Part shown: positions 27,438-36,831 of the stretch, piece after piece
Layout of the letters: each line of letters begins with the position of its first letter
How positions within the stretch are numbered: position 1 is the stretch's first letter
From: Deltaproteobacteria bacterium
GTDB taxonomy: Bacteria; Myxococcota; Kuafuiibacteriia; Kuafuiibacteriales; Kuafuiibacteriaceae
Length of the DNA stretch: 64,000 bases
NCBI GenBank assembly: GCA_020632995.1
Contig: JACKEN010000012.1
Span: 62,001 to 126,000, forward strand
Direction of reading: 5' to 3'
Notes under the pieces: model-generated
Seen by the model: only the letters and a program-made list of their open reading frames with translations
Database searches by the model: none
Told to the model about the DNA's origin: nothing
Made by a program: the position numbers and the translations under genes

Positions 27438-28769
27438 TTGGCGAGCGACGACGAGGGCCCGAAGTTCAACCGCCGGGGTCGCCTGGGGCGCTTCATGAAG
27501 CTGGGGGGCATGGCCGCCTCGGTCACCGGGTCGGCGATGGCGGAGCGCCTGACCCGGGCCTGGCGGCCGGAGGAGGCCCGCGAGGAGGCCCTCCGGGCCA
27601 CCATGGTGGGGAACGCCCAGAAGATGGTGCGGGCGATGGGGGAGCTGAAGGGCGCGGCCATGAAGGTCGGCCAGATGCTCTCGGTGGTGCCCGACCAGGT
27701 CCCCGAGGAGGTTCGGCAGGAGCTGGCCGCCCTCCAGAAGGACACCCCGCCGATGTCCTACGAGCTGGTGGCCGCCCAGTTCGAGGCGGGCACCGGCACC
27801 CCCCTCCGGGACGCCTTCGCGTACTTCGATCCGGAGCCGATCGGGGCGGCGTCGATCGGGCAGGTCCACCGCGCGCGGACCTTCGACGGGACCGAGGTCG
27901 CGGTGAAGGTGCAGTACCCCGGCATCCTCGACACCCTCGACAGCGACCTGAAGAACCTCGGCATCCTGATCCAGACCGGCCGCATGTTGGCCGACAAGGA
28001 GCGCCTCGACGCGTTCATGGCCGAGATCCGCCGCGGGATCCTCGAGGAGGCGGACTACGCCCACGAGGCCGAGAACCTCGAGACCTTCGGCGAGCGCTTC
28101 AGCGCCTTCGAGGGGGTGGTGGTGCCGCGGGTGGTGCGGGACTTCACCTCCGACACCGTCCTCACCATGGGGTACCTCGAGGGCGAGAAGCTGGACCAGG
28201 CGATCGAGAAGCTGGACCAGCCCGCGCGCGACGAGGCGTGCCTGCGCTTCGCCCGCCTCGTCATCTGGTCCTTCCACGAGCAGCAGATGCTCCACGCAGA
28301 TCCCCACCCCGGGAACTTCCTGCACATGCCGGACGGGCGCCTGGGCCTGTTGGACTTCGGCTGCGTCCGCACCTACGACCCCAAGTTCACCGACGGGTGG
28401 CTGAAGGTCATCGTGGCCAAGTGGCGGCACGAGAAGGACCACCTGCGCGAGCTGTTCGACGAGCTGGGCTACGCCCCCATGAAGGGGAGCAAGGGCCTCA
28501 CCAACCAGCAGCTGCACGAGCTGACCGACATCACCACCGCGCCGTTCCTCTACGACCGCGAGTTCGACTGGGGCGCGTGGAAGCCGCGCCCGGCCCTGGA
28601 GGCCTTCGCCAAGGCGAACCTGGCCGTCCTCCAGTACGCCTCGCCCCCCGAGGCGATCTTCTACTTCCGCGTCTCGGCCGGGGTGTGGGGCCTGCTGACC
28701 CGGGCCGGCGTGAAGGCCAACTTCCATCGCATCGCAAGAGAGGTTGCGGAGCGGCGCGGCCTGCTGTGA
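27438..28769 (+). CDS. ABC1/AarF/UbiB-family atypical kinase
   Basis: A 443-aa protein of the ABC1 (ADCK/UbiB) family. The diagnostic N-terminal KxGQ motif is in KGAAMKVGQMLS, the Ala-rich loop is in GAASIGQVHRA, the lysine in VAVKVQYP, and the catalytic/metal motifs are HADPHPGNF and LLDFGCV. These proteins support quinone or lipid metabolism through ATPase activity. The TTG start at 27438 has an ideal GGAGG 4 nt upstream. It is divergent from the giant gene and coupled to the next membrane-protein gene. One GCAA-N6-TTGC site lies near its 3' end (28734). Confidence 0.92.
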   Translation: MASDDEGPKFNRRGRLGRFMKLGGMAASVTGSAMAERLTRAWRPEEAREEALRATMVGNAQKMVRAMGELKGAAMKVGQMLSVVPDQVPEEVRQELAALQKDTPPMSYELVAAQFEAGTGTPLRDAFAYFDPEPIGAASIGQVHRARTFDGTEVAVKVQYPGILDTLDSDLKNLGILIQTGRMLADKERLDAFMAEIRRGILEEADYAHEAENLETFGERFSAFEGVVVPRVVRDFTSDTVLTMGYLEGEKLDQAIEKLDQPARDEACLRFARLVIWSFHEQQMLHADPHPGNFLHMPDGRLGLLDFGCVRTYDPKFTDGWLKVIVAKWRHEKDHLRELFDELGYAPMKGSKGLTNQQLHELTDITTAPFLYDREFDWGAWKPRPALEAFAKANLAVLQYASPPEAIFYFRVSAGVWGLLTRAGVKANFHRIAREVAERRGLL

Positions 28770-29653
28770 GCACCGCCCCACCCCCGCTCGGCCTCGCCAC
28801 GCTGTTGGATCGCAGCCTGGCCTGCACCCGGCAGGTGCTCCTGCCCTCGCTCCCGTGGGCCGCGCTGGTGGCGCTGCCGCTCGTCCTGTCGGGGCGGGCC
28901 GCGCTCTTCGCCGCGCCCCCCGGGGTCATCCTGGCGTCGCCGTGGCGCGCCCTCGCGGTGGCGGTGGGGTGGGGGGTGGCCCTCGGGGCGGCCCAGGCCC
29001 TGGCCACCGGGGCCCTCGCGGCGGGGGTGCAGCCCGCGGTGGTGGCCTGGGCGGGGGGCGGGCGCCTCGGCGCTGGCGAGGTGGTGCAAGCTGGCCTGCG
29101 CGGCCTGGCCCGCGGCCTCCTCGGCGCCGGGCTGCCGCTGTTGGCGTGGCTGGCGCTGGTCGCGCCCGCGGTGGGCGCCCTCGCGGTGGTGGTGGCCAGG
29201 TCCGACGGCGCGGCAGATTGGGTCGCGGTGGTGGTGTTGGCCCTCGTCGCTCTGTTGTGGGGCACGGCCGCCGCGGCGCTCGTGGTGGGGAAGCTCGCCC
29301 TGGCCCTCCCCGCTGCCCTCGCGACCTCGGCCCGGGCCCCGGCCATCCTGCGCGCGGCGGCGGACGGCGTGAAAGGCAACCTGCGGACCACCCTGGGCCT
29401 GGCCGCGCTCCTGTTCGGGGCGTGGCTCGGCCTCGCCGCGCTGGCCGCGCTGGCCGCCCCGGCGCCCGACGTGGTCTCGCTCTCCACCGCGGCCCTCGAG
29501 GCGGTCTGGCCGGCGCTGGTGTCGGCGCAGGCGCTCGGCCAGGCCCTGGCGCAGGGCCTGGCCCTGTTGGTGGCGGTGCCGGGCGTGGCCGCGATCACCC
29601 TGCTCTGGCAGGCCCGGCCGGGCGCCGGTGAGCGGCCCCGGTCCGCTCAGTAG
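28766..29653 (+). CDS. Polytopic membrane protein of unknown function
   Basis: A 295-aa, extremely Ala/Leu/Val-rich protein with about six predicted membrane helices. These include helices around ATLLDRSLACTRQVLLPSLPW, LAVAVGWGVALGAAQALATG and LPLLAWLALVAPAVGALAVV. No family is recognised; the spacing of helices loosely recalls glycerophosphoryl-diester membrane domains. It starts with GTG overlapping the ABC1 kinase stop by 4 nt, so a functional link to that lipid/quinone-related kinase is plausible. Confidence 0.7.
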   Translation: MSTAPPPLGLATLLDRSLACTRQVLLPSLPWAALVALPLVLSGRAALFAAPPGVILASPWRALAVAVGWGVALGAAQALATGALAAGVQPAVVAWAGGGRLGAGEVVQAGLRGLARGLLGAGLPLLAWLALVAPAVGALAVVVARSDGAADWVAVVVLALVALLWGTAAAALVVGKLALALPAALATSARAPAILRAAADGVKGNLRTTLGLAALLFGAWLGLAALAALAAPAPDVVSLSTAALEAVWPALVSAQALGQALAQGLALLVAVPGVAAITLLWQARPGAGERPRSAQ

Positions 29654-29711
29654 GGGAAAAAAGCCCTTTGCGTCAGGCCCCCTGCGGCCCTAGCGTGCCC
29701 GGGGCCCACCG

Positions 29712-31376
29712 ATGCGCCGTCTCAGACTCCTGATCTTGCTCGCCGTGGTGGCGATCGGCGTGGGCGCCTATCTGCAGACCCGCGACATCGCCGATCAAGA
29801 CCGGGTGGGGGCCCCGGCGGAGCCGCCGTACCTCACCCTGTTCCTCGTGGACGGCTTCGCGCCGGAGGTGTTCCAGAAGGCGCTGGCGGCGGGGCGCATG
29901 CCGAACCTGGCCAAGCTGATCGACGGCGGCGTCTACGTCCCCCAGGGGGTGTGCGCGTTCCCGAGCATGACCGCGTTCGGCTTCTACGGCTTCCTCACCG
30001 GGCGGGACGCGCCCACCGGTGGTCCGCTGGGGCTGCGCTGGTTCGATCGCACGAAGCACCGCGGTCCGTTCCGGCGCTACGTGGGGCGCACCAACGGTCT
30101 GCTCAACGAGGACATGATCACCACCGAGCGCACCCTCTTCGAGAAGTTCGCGCCGGAGCACAGCTTCAGCCTGAACTCCTACGCCAACCGCGGGGTGTGG
30201 ACCTCGAAGAAGACCGGCGGCCTGTTCACCATGACCAAGTACAAGGATCACTGGTGGGTCGCGAAGCTGGTCAACGCCATCGGCCCGCTGCGGGAGCGGT
30301 TCGGCCCCGGCTGGGTGGAGGTCGAGCGGCGGGTGATCCAGATGGCGATCGACGATCTCCCCCACCGGCCCAAGATCCAGTGGGTGACCCTGGTCTCGCC
30401 GGACACCTACGGGCACGTCTACGGGCTCACCGACGAGTACGAGGAGCTGCTGGTGAGCATCGACGGCCTCATCGGCGACTACGTCGCGGCGGCCGCGGCG
30501 GCGGACGGCGGGGCGCCGCGCTACTACGCGGTGGTGGGCGATCACGGCGTGGAGTCGGTGCGCCGGCACTTCGACCCGGGTGAGATCTTCCGGCGGGTGG
30601 GGCTCGACGCGTTCCGTGGCCCCGCCACCCACCTGTTCGAGGACGAGCTCGAGGACGAGCGGGCCAGCTACGACGAGCACGACGCGGTGGTGGCCATCAA
30701 CGGCAACCTGATGGCCTACGTCTACGTGAAGGCGCCCGACGCGCCCGCGCCCTGGTCGCGCCCGCCCACCTACGAGGAGCTCACCCACTACGCCACGCCC
30801 CAGGGCGAGATCGATCTGGTGGCGCGCTATCTGGCCGAGGAGGCGATCGAGCACGTCATCACCCGGCGCTCCGACGAGGTGTTCGAGGTGGCCAGCCGGC
30901 GCGGCGTCGGGTGGGTGACCACGTCGTCGGCCGGCTTCGCCTATCACGTGGTGTCGGGCGAGGACCCGCTCGGCTACGTCGGCGACCCGGTGGCGGGGCC
31001 GCTGGTGGGGAGCGGGCCGCACTCCGCGCGGGCGTGGCTGGAGGCGACCCAGGGCACCCTCTACCCCCACGGGGTGGTGCGGGTGGCGCGCCTCATGCTG
31101 CACCCCGGCGCGGGAGATCTGGTGCTCACCTCGGCCCCCGACTTCGATCTCGCGCCGGACTTCGAGCTCTTCGTCGGTGAGTACAACGGGGGCCACGGAG
31201 GCCTGCGCCGCAGCCAGATCCTGGCCCCGTACATCGTCTCCGGCCCCGGCATCCCCAAGGCCCAGGTCGACATCGCCACCGCCGAGGACATCGGCGCCAC
31301 CCTCCACGTCTTGTTGAAAGCCCCCTTGCATGAGGATGCAGAGGGGCGCTCCCTGCTCCCGGAGACCGCACCGTGA
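29712..31376 (+). CDS. Exported alkaline-phosphatase-superfamily phosphodiesterase
   Basis: A 554-aa protein with an N-terminal signal/anchor (LLILLAVVAIGVGAYL). The AP-superfamily core is visible: the first metal Asp in TLFLVDGFAPEVF, a serine-type nucleophile region (CAFPSMTAFGFYGFLTGR), a metal triad Asp/His in SPDTYGHVYG, VVGDHGVESV, and a late HGG motif (EYNGGHGGLRRS). The family includes nucleotide pyrophosphatases and phospholipid or phosphoethanolamine-type hydrolases and transferases. It is coupled to an MMPL exporter by overlap, suggesting a lipid-modifying enzyme working with lipid export. Confidence 0.82.
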   Translation: MRRLRLLILLAVVAIGVGAYLQTRDIADQDRVGAPAEPPYLTLFLVDGFAPEVFQKALAAGRMPNLAKLIDGGVYVPQGVCAFPSMTAFGFYGFLTGRDAPTGGPLGLRWFDRTKHRGPFRRYVGRTNGLLNEDMITTERTLFEKFAPEHSFSLNSYANRGVWTSKKTGGLFTMTKYKDHWWVAKLVNAIGPLRERFGPGWVEVERRVIQMAIDDLPHRPKIQWVTLVSPDTYGHVYGLTDEYEELLVSIDGLIGDYVAAAAAADGGAPRYYAVVGDHGVESVRRHFDPGEIFRRVGLDAFRGPATHLFEDELEDERASYDEHDAVVAINGNLMAYVYVKAPDAPAPWSRPPTYEELTHYATPQGEIDLVARYLAEEAIEHVITRRSDEVFEVASRRGVGWVTTSSAGFAYHVVSGEDPLGYVGDPVAGPLVGSGPHSARAWLEATQGTLYPHGVVRVARLMLHPGAGDLVLTSAPDFDLAPDFELFVGEYNGGHGGLRRSQILAPYIVSGPGIPKAQVDIATAEDIGATLHVLLKAPLHEDAEGRSLLPETAP

Positions 31377-33793
31377 CCCAAGCACTCCGCTTCTCCAAGG
31401 CCGTCGGCGCGGGCCTCGGGCGCCTGGCCGCGTGGTCCGGTCGGCACCCGAAGTCCGTCCTCGCCCTGGCCCTGATCTCCGCCGTGGCCGCCGGCAACGA
31501 GGCGCGCACCCTCAAGATCCAGGCAGACCTGGTGGGCCTGTTGCCCGAGACCTTCGAGAGCGTCCAGAACGTCAACCGGTTCCAGGACACCTTCGGCGAG
31601 ATCGGCTACGTGGTGGTGGTGGCGTCCGGGGCGGACAACGCCACCCTCAAGCGCTTCGCCGATGCCCTGGCCCCGCGCCTCGAGCGGCTGCCCGAGGTCC
31701 GCTACGTCGACCTGAAGCAGCCGACCAGCTTCCTGCAGGATCGGGCGCTCTACTACGTCGCCCTCGACAAGCTGGCCAAGCTCCACGACCAGGTGGAGGA
31801 CCGCGCGATCTGGGAGAAGCGCAAGGCCAACCCGCTGTACGTCGACGTGGAGGACACCGAGGCCCCCAAGGTGGACATCGAGGGGTGGCTCAAGGAGGTG
31901 CAAGGCGACCAGCGGAGCTCCGACCGCGCGCGGACCGCCTACTACCTGGACGCGAAGGCGCACCGCATCGGCGTGTTCGCGAAGCCGAAGGGCAAGGGCC
32001 TCGATCTCGGCGCGGCGAAGAAGGTGGTCACCGCGGTCCGCAGCGAGACCGAGAAGGTGGTGGCCGACTTCCCGGGCGTCACCTTCGAGCTGGGCGGCGG
32101 CGCCACCAAGAAGGTGGACCAGCAGCGGATGATCGAGGACGACCTCCGGGTCTCGACCTTCGTGGCCCTGGCCCTGGTGCTCCTGTACCTGGGCTTTCAC
32201 TTCCGCCGGATCGCCGCCATCGTGCTCATCCTGGTGCCGCTCCTCGTCGGCGTCGTGTGGAGCTTCGGCTTCGCGGCGCTGATGTTCGGCGTCCTCAACA
32301 TCCTCACCGCGTTCATCGGCGCGATGCTCCTGGGCCTCGGCATCGACCACGGCATCCACCTGTTGGGCCACTACCAGGTGGAGCGCGCGCGGACGGCGGA
32401 CCTCTTCGAGGCGCTCGAGAGCGCGTTCACCGCCACCGGGGTCGGCGCGGTGACCGCCACCATCACCACCATGGTCGGCTTCTTCGGCCTGGGCTTCTCC
32501 GAGATGCGGGCGTTCAGGGAGTTCGGGATCATCGCGGGCACCGCCATGTTCCTGCTCCTGTTCGCGTACATCACGGTGCTCCCGGCGCTCCTCGCCCTGG
32601 CGGAGGGGTGGGGCTGGCGCCCGAGCACCGCGGGTGAGGACGCGCAACCTCACTTGCTGCTGCGGCTGATCCGACGCCCCGGCCTCGTGGGCGTGGTGGT
32701 GACGGTGGTCTCCGGGATCTCCATCTACGGGCTCACGCACCTGGAGTTCGACTTCAACTTCCGCAACCTCGTGGCCAGCCAGGAGACCTCGTTCCGCCTC
32801 GACGCGGTGATCGATGGCCTGCTCGGCTACTCCCAGGCCCCGGTGGCCGTCCTCACCCACGGGGTCGAGGACGAGGCGGCGGTGACGAAGGCGCTCAGGG
32901 ACCACATCGCGAGCGTGGACGGCGCCTCGACCATCGATCTGGTGGCGAGCACTCAGGACCTCGTCCCCCCGCAGCAGGAGGAGAAGCAAGAGCTCCTGCA
33001 GGACATGCAGCGGGACATCGACAACCTGGACGAGAGCCAGCTCCCCGAGGCCCACCGCGATCGCCTGCCGGAGGTGAAGCGGATGGTCCGGGCCGAGCCC
33101 TTCGGCTACGACGACCTCCCGATCGAGCTCAAGCGCCGCTTCATGACCCTCTCGGGCAAGCGCGGCAGCTTCGTCCTCGTCTACCCCGCGGTCGACCTCA
33201 GCCACGGCGCCCGCGCCGCCGACTTCGCGGCCGAGGTCCGGAGCGTGAAGACCGGCACCACCTCGGTCGCCGCGGCGGGCGGCCCGATGGTGATGGCCGA
33301 CGTCTTCAACATGGTGGTCCGGGAGGCGCCCCCGACCCTCGGCCTCACCATCCTCCTCGTGCTGATCGTGACCTGGCTCCTGGTGGGGCGCTTGCAAGCT
33401 GCCCTGCTCGTCCTGGGGCCCGCCTTGATGACCCTCCTGTTCACGCTGGGCCTGCTCCCCTTCACCTCCATCCCCCTCAACTACCTGAACGTGGTGATCA
33501 TCCCCGTCCTCTTCGGCCTCAGCGTCGACGGCGGCGCCCACCTGGTCACGCGGACCCACATGGGCGGTGAGTTCGACGACCTCGTCAGGGAGGTCGGCCG
33601 GGGGGTGGCCGGCTCGATCCTCACCACCGCGCTGGGCTTCGGCGCGCTCTTGAGCGCAGACCACCTGGGCCTGCGCTCGTTCGCGTCGCTCGCGTTGTTC
33701 GGCCTCGCGAACAACATCGTGGCGGCGCTGGTGGTGACCCCGGCCCTGCTCCTGTGGTCGATGCGCCGGACCGCGCGCCGCGCATCAAGGTAG
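31373..33793 (+). CDS. MMPL/RND-superfamily exporter (HAE3-like)
   Basis: An 806-aa transporter with two MMPL halves. Each has one helix, a large extracytoplasmic loop, and five clustered helices. In the first half these carry LGLGIDHGIHLLGHY and TATITTMVGFFGLGF; the second has LFGLSVDGGAHLVTRTH and ILTTALGFGALLSADHLGL. The GID/SVD aspartates suit proton coupling. Relatives export lipids, hopanoids or sterols. The GTG start overlaps the phosphatase-like gene by 4 nt, so they form one operon. One GCAA-N6-TTGC site is at 32644. Confidence 0.88.
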   Translation: MTQALRFSKAVGAGLGRLAAWSGRHPKSVLALALISAVAAGNEARTLKIQADLVGLLPETFESVQNVNRFQDTFGEIGYVVVVASGADNATLKRFADALAPRLERLPEVRYVDLKQPTSFLQDRALYYVALDKLAKLHDQVEDRAIWEKRKANPLYVDVEDTEAPKVDIEGWLKEVQGDQRSSDRARTAYYLDAKAHRIGVFAKPKGKGLDLGAAKKVVTAVRSETEKVVADFPGVTFELGGGATKKVDQQRMIEDDLRVSTFVALALVLLYLGFHFRRIAAIVLILVPLLVGVVWSFGFAALMFGVLNILTAFIGAMLLGLGIDHGIHLLGHYQVERARTADLFEALESAFTATGVGAVTATITTMVGFFGLGFSEMRAFREFGIIAGTAMFLLLFAYITVLPALLALAEGWGWRPSTAGEDAQPHLLLRLIRRPGLVGVVVTVVSGISIYGLTHLEFDFNFRNLVASQETSFRLDAVIDGLLGYSQAPVAVLTHGVEDEAAVTKALRDHIASVDGASTIDLVASTQDLVPPQQEEKQELLQDMQRDIDNLDESQLPEAHRDRLPEVKRMVRAEPFGYDDLPIELKRRFMTLSGKRGSFVLVYPAVDLSHGARAADFAAEVRSVKTGTTSVAAAGGPMVMADVFNMVVREAPPTLGLTILLVLIVTWLLVGRLQAALLVLGPALMTLLFTLGLLPFTSIPLNYLNVVIIPVLFGLSVDGGAHLVTRTHMGGEFDDLVREVGRGVAGSILTTALGFGALLSADHLGLRSFASLALFGLANNIVAALVVTPALLLWSMRRTARRASR

Positions 33794-33812
33794 CCCGGGG
33801 ACCCAAGGCCAA

Positions 33813-35987
33813 CTAAAGTCGGGGGATGAGGCCCACCCCGACCTTGTCCTCGAACGCCTCCCGGGGGATGCGGTCCAGCCCGCGCTCGGGCTCGACCACC
33901 TCGCGCTTTGGGTCCACGCGGAGCGCGCCGCGCTCCTTGCTGCTGCGGCCCCGGGGCGCCCGGAGGTAGACCCAGTCGGCGTCCATGTGATCGAAGACGA
34001 AGAGGCGCTCGCCCCGGGCGTAGAGCACGGTGACGAAGACGGGGGGCATGCGCTGGGGCTCGGCCGGCACGCGGGCGAGGTGGCGCAGCGCGTTCGCGGC
34101 GCCCGCGGCGACGGTGAAGTTGACGCCGAACAAGAGGCCCAACGCGCGCGACACCACGTCGGCGTCGACCCCGTGGCCGCCGGGCATGATGAAGGTTGGC
34201 CTGCGGCCGCGCCCCGCGGGCTGCGCGAGCTCGGCCAGGCCGGTGAGGGCGAGGCGGAGCGGTGAGCTGCTCGAGTTGAGGGTGAGCTCCGGATCCGCGC
34301 GCAGGCACGCGCCGAGGTCCAGGGCCGCGGGCCCCGCCATGGGCGCCACCAGCTCGTCCGAGACCAGGTGCCGCCACAGCCGCACCAGCTCGGCCGGGGC
34401 GCAGTCGGCGAGGGCGAACTCCATGATGCCCAGCACCCCCGGGCTCCCCTCCTCGAACGAGAGCCGCTCCGGGTGAGCGAGGGCGCCGAGCACCACCGCC
34501 ACCGCCTTGTCGCGGGTCAGGCCGCGGACCTCCAGGCCCTGCACCCAGCCGCGGCCCATCACCAGGTGCTCGAGGTGGGTCACCAGCGCCTGGTCCTGCA
34601 GGTCGCGGTCCTCGAGGGCGGAGCGCCCGCGCAGGCGCCGCGCCGCCACCTGGGCGAGCCGGACCCGCCCCTCGGGGCCGACCGCCTCGAAGCACCGGAA
34701 CAGGGCGGGGCGCTCCCCTGGGCTCAGCCGCCGCACCGCGCCGCTCTTGAGCAGGGCGAGCGCGGCCTTGGTGGTGGTGGCGTCGCGCGGGGACGCGGCC
34801 ACCGCGGTGAGCAAGAGGGCTTGCTCCTTGGGCGCGAGGCTCGAGTAGTGCTTCTCGTTGAGCAGGCGCTCCAGCGCGCGCTTGGGCGAGGTGCCGGCCT
34901 CCTGGTGGGGGCTGTCGTAGCCGCCCGAGCAGACCTCGTCGCAGATCGCCATCGCCGCCGGCTCGAGCTCACCCCGCACGAGGCGCAGGGCCGGGGTGCG
35001 GATGTGCTCGAGGCGCTGCCCCATCGCCTGCAGCGCGTGCTCCTTCAGCGCCTCGCCCGCGGCGTCGGTGCCCAGCTGGGCCAGCCGATGCCGAGGCACC
35101 ACCGTGGGCGCCTCAGGGATGGGCGGCGGCGCGGGGCGCGGAGCCGGCCCCTCGCGGCGGCGCACGAGCCGGAAGCCGGGCTGGTTCTGCTCGGTCCAGG
35201 TGTGCCCGACCCGCGGTGGCTCCGCGGCGAGCACGGTCTCGTCGTCGTCCAGGAACGCCGCGGCCCGAGGCGCGGGGGCCGGCGCCGACGCGGGGGGCGC
35301 GACCGCCGGGGTGGGGCCGGTCTCGACCGGGGTGGGGTCGGTCTCCAGCCGTGGGGCCGGGCCGGGCCGTGGAGGGGGGGGCGCGTCGCGGCGGGCCCGG
35401 GCCCGGCCGCCGGTGGTGGGGTCCCGGCGCTTCTCCTTGGGCCGCGGGCGGGTGACCAGGGGATCGGCGGGGGCCTCCAGCACGGTGTCGGCCCGGTCGG
35501 GCGCAGGGGCGCGGGCGGGGCGCGGCGCCTCGGCCGGGGGCATCACCGGCGGCGCGGGGGTCGGCCGGACGTAGGTCCGCGTCTCCTCCTCCGCTTCGGG
35601 GGCCCTGGGCACCGGCGCCGGGGCGGCGGCGGGCATCAGCCGGGCCTCCGGGCTCACCCGGGGGAGCTCGCCGCCGTCCCGAGGCAGCCCCTCCAGGGCC
35701 GACTCCAGCTCGGCCGCGGCGGCCGCGAGGTCGTCCTCGCCGTGCTCCATGCGATCGTAGATCGACGACCCGACCTCGGAGCTCTCGCTCGCCTGCATCG
35801 GGGCGGTGGGGGGCACGTACACCGGGGCCGGCTCGGGCGCGCCCGGCTCCTCGAGGACGGTCTGCTCGGGGATCGACGCCTTACGCTCGATGAGGGGGTT
35901 CTGCCGCCGGACCCTGACCTGCATCGTCTGCAGGTACCGCTGGTCGTTGGGCTTGTCCCGGGTCACCGCCGGGCAGCATACCCCCAT
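33813..35987 (-). CDS. Pro/Ala-rich protein with C-terminal helical repeats, unknown function
   Basis: A 724-aa cytosolic-looking protein. Residues about 20-300 are Pro/Ala/Arg/Glu-rich and probably disordered, with repeated short acidic motifs containing TV (QTVLEE, DTVLEA, ETVLAA). These resemble the phospho-threonine peptides read by FHA domains. Residues about 300-600 are helical repeats, and the last ~110 form a mixed alpha/beta domain (TFIMPGGHGVDADVVSRAL, FVTVLYARGERLFVFDH). No family is recognised. The start is uncertain (35987, or 35924). One GCAA-N6-TTGC site at 34811. It converges on the MMPL gene and diverges from map. Confidence 0.68.
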   Translation of the reverse strand: MGVCCPAVTRDKPNDQRYLQTMQVRVRRQNPLIERKASIPEQTVLEEPGAPEPAPVYVPPTAPMQASESSEVGSSIYDRMEHGEDDLAAAAAELESALEGLPRDGGELPRVSPEARLMPAAAPAPVPRAPEAEEETRTYVRPTPAPPVMPPAEAPRPARAPAPDRADTVLEAPADPLVTRPRPKEKRRDPTTGGRARARRDAPPPPRPGPAPRLETDPTPVETGPTPAVAPPASAPAPAPRAAAFLDDDETVLAAEPPRVGHTWTEQNQPGFRLVRRREGPAPRPAPPPIPEAPTVVPRHRLAQLGTDAAGEALKEHALQAMGQRLEHIRTPALRLVRGELEPAAMAICDEVCSGGYDSPHQEAGTSPKRALERLLNEKHYSSLAPKEQALLLTAVAASPRDATTTKAALALLKSGAVRRLSPGERPALFRCFEAVGPEGRVRLAQVAARRLRGRSALEDRDLQDQALVTHLEHLVMGRGWVQGLEVRGLTRDKAVAVVLGALAHPERLSFEEGSPGVLGIMEFALADCAPAELVRLWRHLVSDELVAPMAGPAALDLGACLRADPELTLNSSSSPLRLALTGLAELAQPAGRGRRPTFIMPGGHGVDADVVSRALGLLFGVNFTVAAGAANALRHLARVPAEPQRMPPVFVTVLYARGERLFVFDHMDADWVYLRAPRGRSSKERGALRVDPKREVVEPERGLDRIPREAFEDKVGVGLIPRL

Positions 35988-36033
35988 AAATCCATTGCGT
36001 CTCCACCCGGGCCCATAGTTGAGTGACCCTCAC

Positions 36034-36831
36034 GTGAGCGGTCACATCCACATCAAGAGCCCGGCAGAGATCGAGGCGATGCGGGCGGCCTGCCTGCTCG
36101 CGGCCAGGACCCTGCGGATGGCGGCAGACCTGGTGAAGCCCGGGGTGAGCACCGAGGAGATCAACGAGGCGGTGCACACGTACACCCTCGAGGCGGGCGC
36201 GATCCCCGCGCCGCTCAACTACGGCGGCGACCTCAGCCGCGGCGTGCCGCCGTTCCCCAAGTCGGTCTGCACCTCGGTGAACGAGGTGGTGTGCCACGGC
36301 ATCCCGTCCAAGAAAGAGATCTTGCGCGAGGGCGACATCATCAACGTCGACGTCACCTCCGTCCTGGACGGTTTCTTCGGCGACACCTCCCGCACCTTCA
36401 TGGTCGGCGAGGTCGCGCCCGAGACCAAGAAGCTGGTCGAGGTCACCTACGAGTGCATGATGCGCGGCATCCGGGCCATCCGGCCCAACGGGCGCATCCG
36501 CGACATCGGCGCCGCGATCGAGGACTACGCCCACAAGTTCGGCTACGGCGTGGTGCGCGAGTACGTGGGTCACGGCATCGGCCGGACCTTCCACGAGCCG
36601 CCGCAGGTCCCCCACCACCGGGCGGGCGGCGCCAACCCGCGGCTGCGGCCGGGCATGATCTTCACGGTGGAGCCCATGATCAACCTGGGCACCCACGAGA
36701 CCGCGCTGGACAGCCGCGACCACTGGACGGTCCGCACCGCCGACGGTCGGCTCTCGGCCCAGTTCGAGCACACCATCCTCGTCACCGAGGACGGCTACGA
36801 CATCCTCACGGACTGGGCGCTGCTGGACTGA
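36034..36831 (+). CDS. map: Type I methionine aminopeptidase
   Basis: A 265-aa pita-bread enzyme that removes the initiator Met from new proteins. Metal ligands are all visible: NVDVTS (Asp), FGDTSRTF (Asp), GHGIGRTFHEPP (His), TVEPM (Glu) and AQFEHT (Glu). GTG at 36034 is the likely start; a TTG at 36019 would add five residues. Its 3' end overlaps the convergent ExbB/ExbD-like gene by 26 nt. Confidence 0.93.
   Translation: MSGHIHIKSPAEIEAMRAACLLAARTLRMAADLVKPGVSTEEINEAVHTYTLEAGAIPAPLNYGGDLSRGVPPFPKSVCTSVNEVVCHGIPSKKEILREGDIINVDVTSVLDGFFGDTSRTFMVGEVAPETKKLVEVTYECMMRGIRAIRPNGRIRDIGAAIEDYAHKFGYGVVREYVGHGIGRTFHEPPQVPHHRAGGANPRLRPGMIFTVEPMINLGTHETALDSRDHWTVRTADGRLSAQFEHTILVTEDGYDILTDWALLD

Noticed and set aside
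29654..29711. Rho-independent terminator at the A-tract after the 295-aa membrane protein
   Set aside because: GGGGAAAAAAGCCC gives only a very short stem and the T-run is missing on the relevant strand.
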